From positions 1-13,435 of the forward strand of contig JAUWOK010000023.1 in assembly GCA_030612165.1 (NCBI GenBank): a stretch of 13,435 nt of DNA. Direction: 5' to 3'. Shown one piece after another: positions 13,230 through 13,435 of this stretch; position 1 is the stretch's first letter; each line of letters begins with the position of its first letter. The position numbers and the translations under genes were made by a program. Below the pieces are notes generated by a model. That model did not search any database. It worked only from the letters and a program-made list of their open reading frames with translations, and was not told the DNA's origin. Origin of the DNA: Dehalococcoidia bacterium (GTDB lineage Bacteria > Chloroflexota > Dehalococcoidia > GIF9 > AB-539-J10).

Positions 13230-13435
13230 GCCAGGTCGAGCCCACGCAGCATAAATGGTTGCATGATCACATCAGTCCCGACATGGTGCAACTACACAGT
13301 ATCAGAAAAGTGATATTTTCCGGGCAGACTCCTTTTCAAGCCGTTGATATTTTGGAGCTGGGAAGTTTTGGCTTGTGCCTTGTCCTTGACGGTAAAATTC
13401 AATCCAGTGAAAGAGATGAGTTTATTTATCATGAG
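13226..13435 (+). CDS. speE: Spermidine synthase, 3' part outside window
   Basis: Seventy codons are open from ATG 13226 to the last base of the window. The family enzyme transfers an aminopropyl group from decarboxylated AdoMet to putrescine. Visible features are the N-terminal beta domain with HKWLHDHISPDMVQL and the strongly conserved LVLDGKIQSSERDEFIYHE, which leads into the active site. The Rossmann methyltransferase-like core is beyond the edge. The start overlaps the speD stop (ATGA at 13226-13229), which indicates translational coupling and joint function in the polyamine pathway. Whether the substrate is putrescine or another amine cannot be told from this part. Confidence 0.93.
   Translation, partial: MSQVEPTQHKWLHDHISPDMVQLHSIRKVIFSGQTPFQAVDILELGSFGLCLVLDGKIQSSERDEFIYHE

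Noticed and set aside
1..13435. Defence island, mobile element, biosynthetic cluster or other new multi-gene system
   Set aside because: Every sizeable gene matches a well-known housekeeping family, and no transposase, integrase, repeat array or unknown-gene block is present.

Overview
This window looks like a stretch of housekeeping chromosome from a bacterium of the phylum Chloroflexota, probably related to the Dehalococcoidia. That placement is an impression from recalled family features, not a search. It rests on the DUF5667 membrane protein at the left edge, the dnaG-rpoD pair, the DnaG zinc finger with a CxxxC half and an insertion after the Toprim metal site, and a HIT protein starting MERLWAPWRMEY. 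Genes are tightly packed. I see no rRNA, tRNA, CRISPR array, insertion sequence or phage gene, and no clearly novel multi-gene system.

Layout, left to right. (1) 1-794, plus strand: the end of a DUF5667 single-pass membrane protein. (2) 863-4293, plus strand: a replication and recombination cluster of dnaX, a YbaB/EbfC nucleoid protein, recR and recO, preceded by a good sigma-70 type promoter so close to dnaX that its mRNA may be leaderless. (3) 4335-6436, plus strand: a potassium uptake pair, a one-RCK TrkA-type NAD-binding regulator overlapping a TrkH-type channel subunit. (4) 6488-7315, plus strand: prephenate dehydratase with a C-terminal ACT domain. (5) 7281-7781, minus strand: a HIT-family nucleotide hydrolase or phosphorylase whose 3' end overlaps that of pheA. 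(6) 7940-9292, plus strand: ffh, the SRP GTPase. (7) 9294-12620, minus strand: dnaG followed by rpoD, a reduced macromolecular-synthesis operon without rpsU. (8) 12852-13435, plus strand: speD (AdoMet decarboxylase) and the start of speE, overlapping by ATGA, for spermidine synthesis.

How the genes work together. DnaX builds the clamp-loader core and DnaG primes replication. RecR and RecO act together on SSB-coated gaps to load RecA. TrkA gates TrkH according to nucleotide binding. SpeD supplies decarboxylated AdoMet to SpeE. The window's own RpoD carries the same region 2.4 residues as E. coli sigma-70, so TATAAT-like -10 boxes are a fair guide to promoters here.

The points most worth checking are: the leaderless geometry at dnaX (and more weakly at pheA and the HIT gene); a possible gamma/tau frameshift site in dnaX with an A-run, an immediate -1 stop and a small hairpin; the two convergent gene junctions (35-bp overlap and 1-bp gap); DTQGR instead of DTAGR in Ffh; and a start-codon oddity at trkA.
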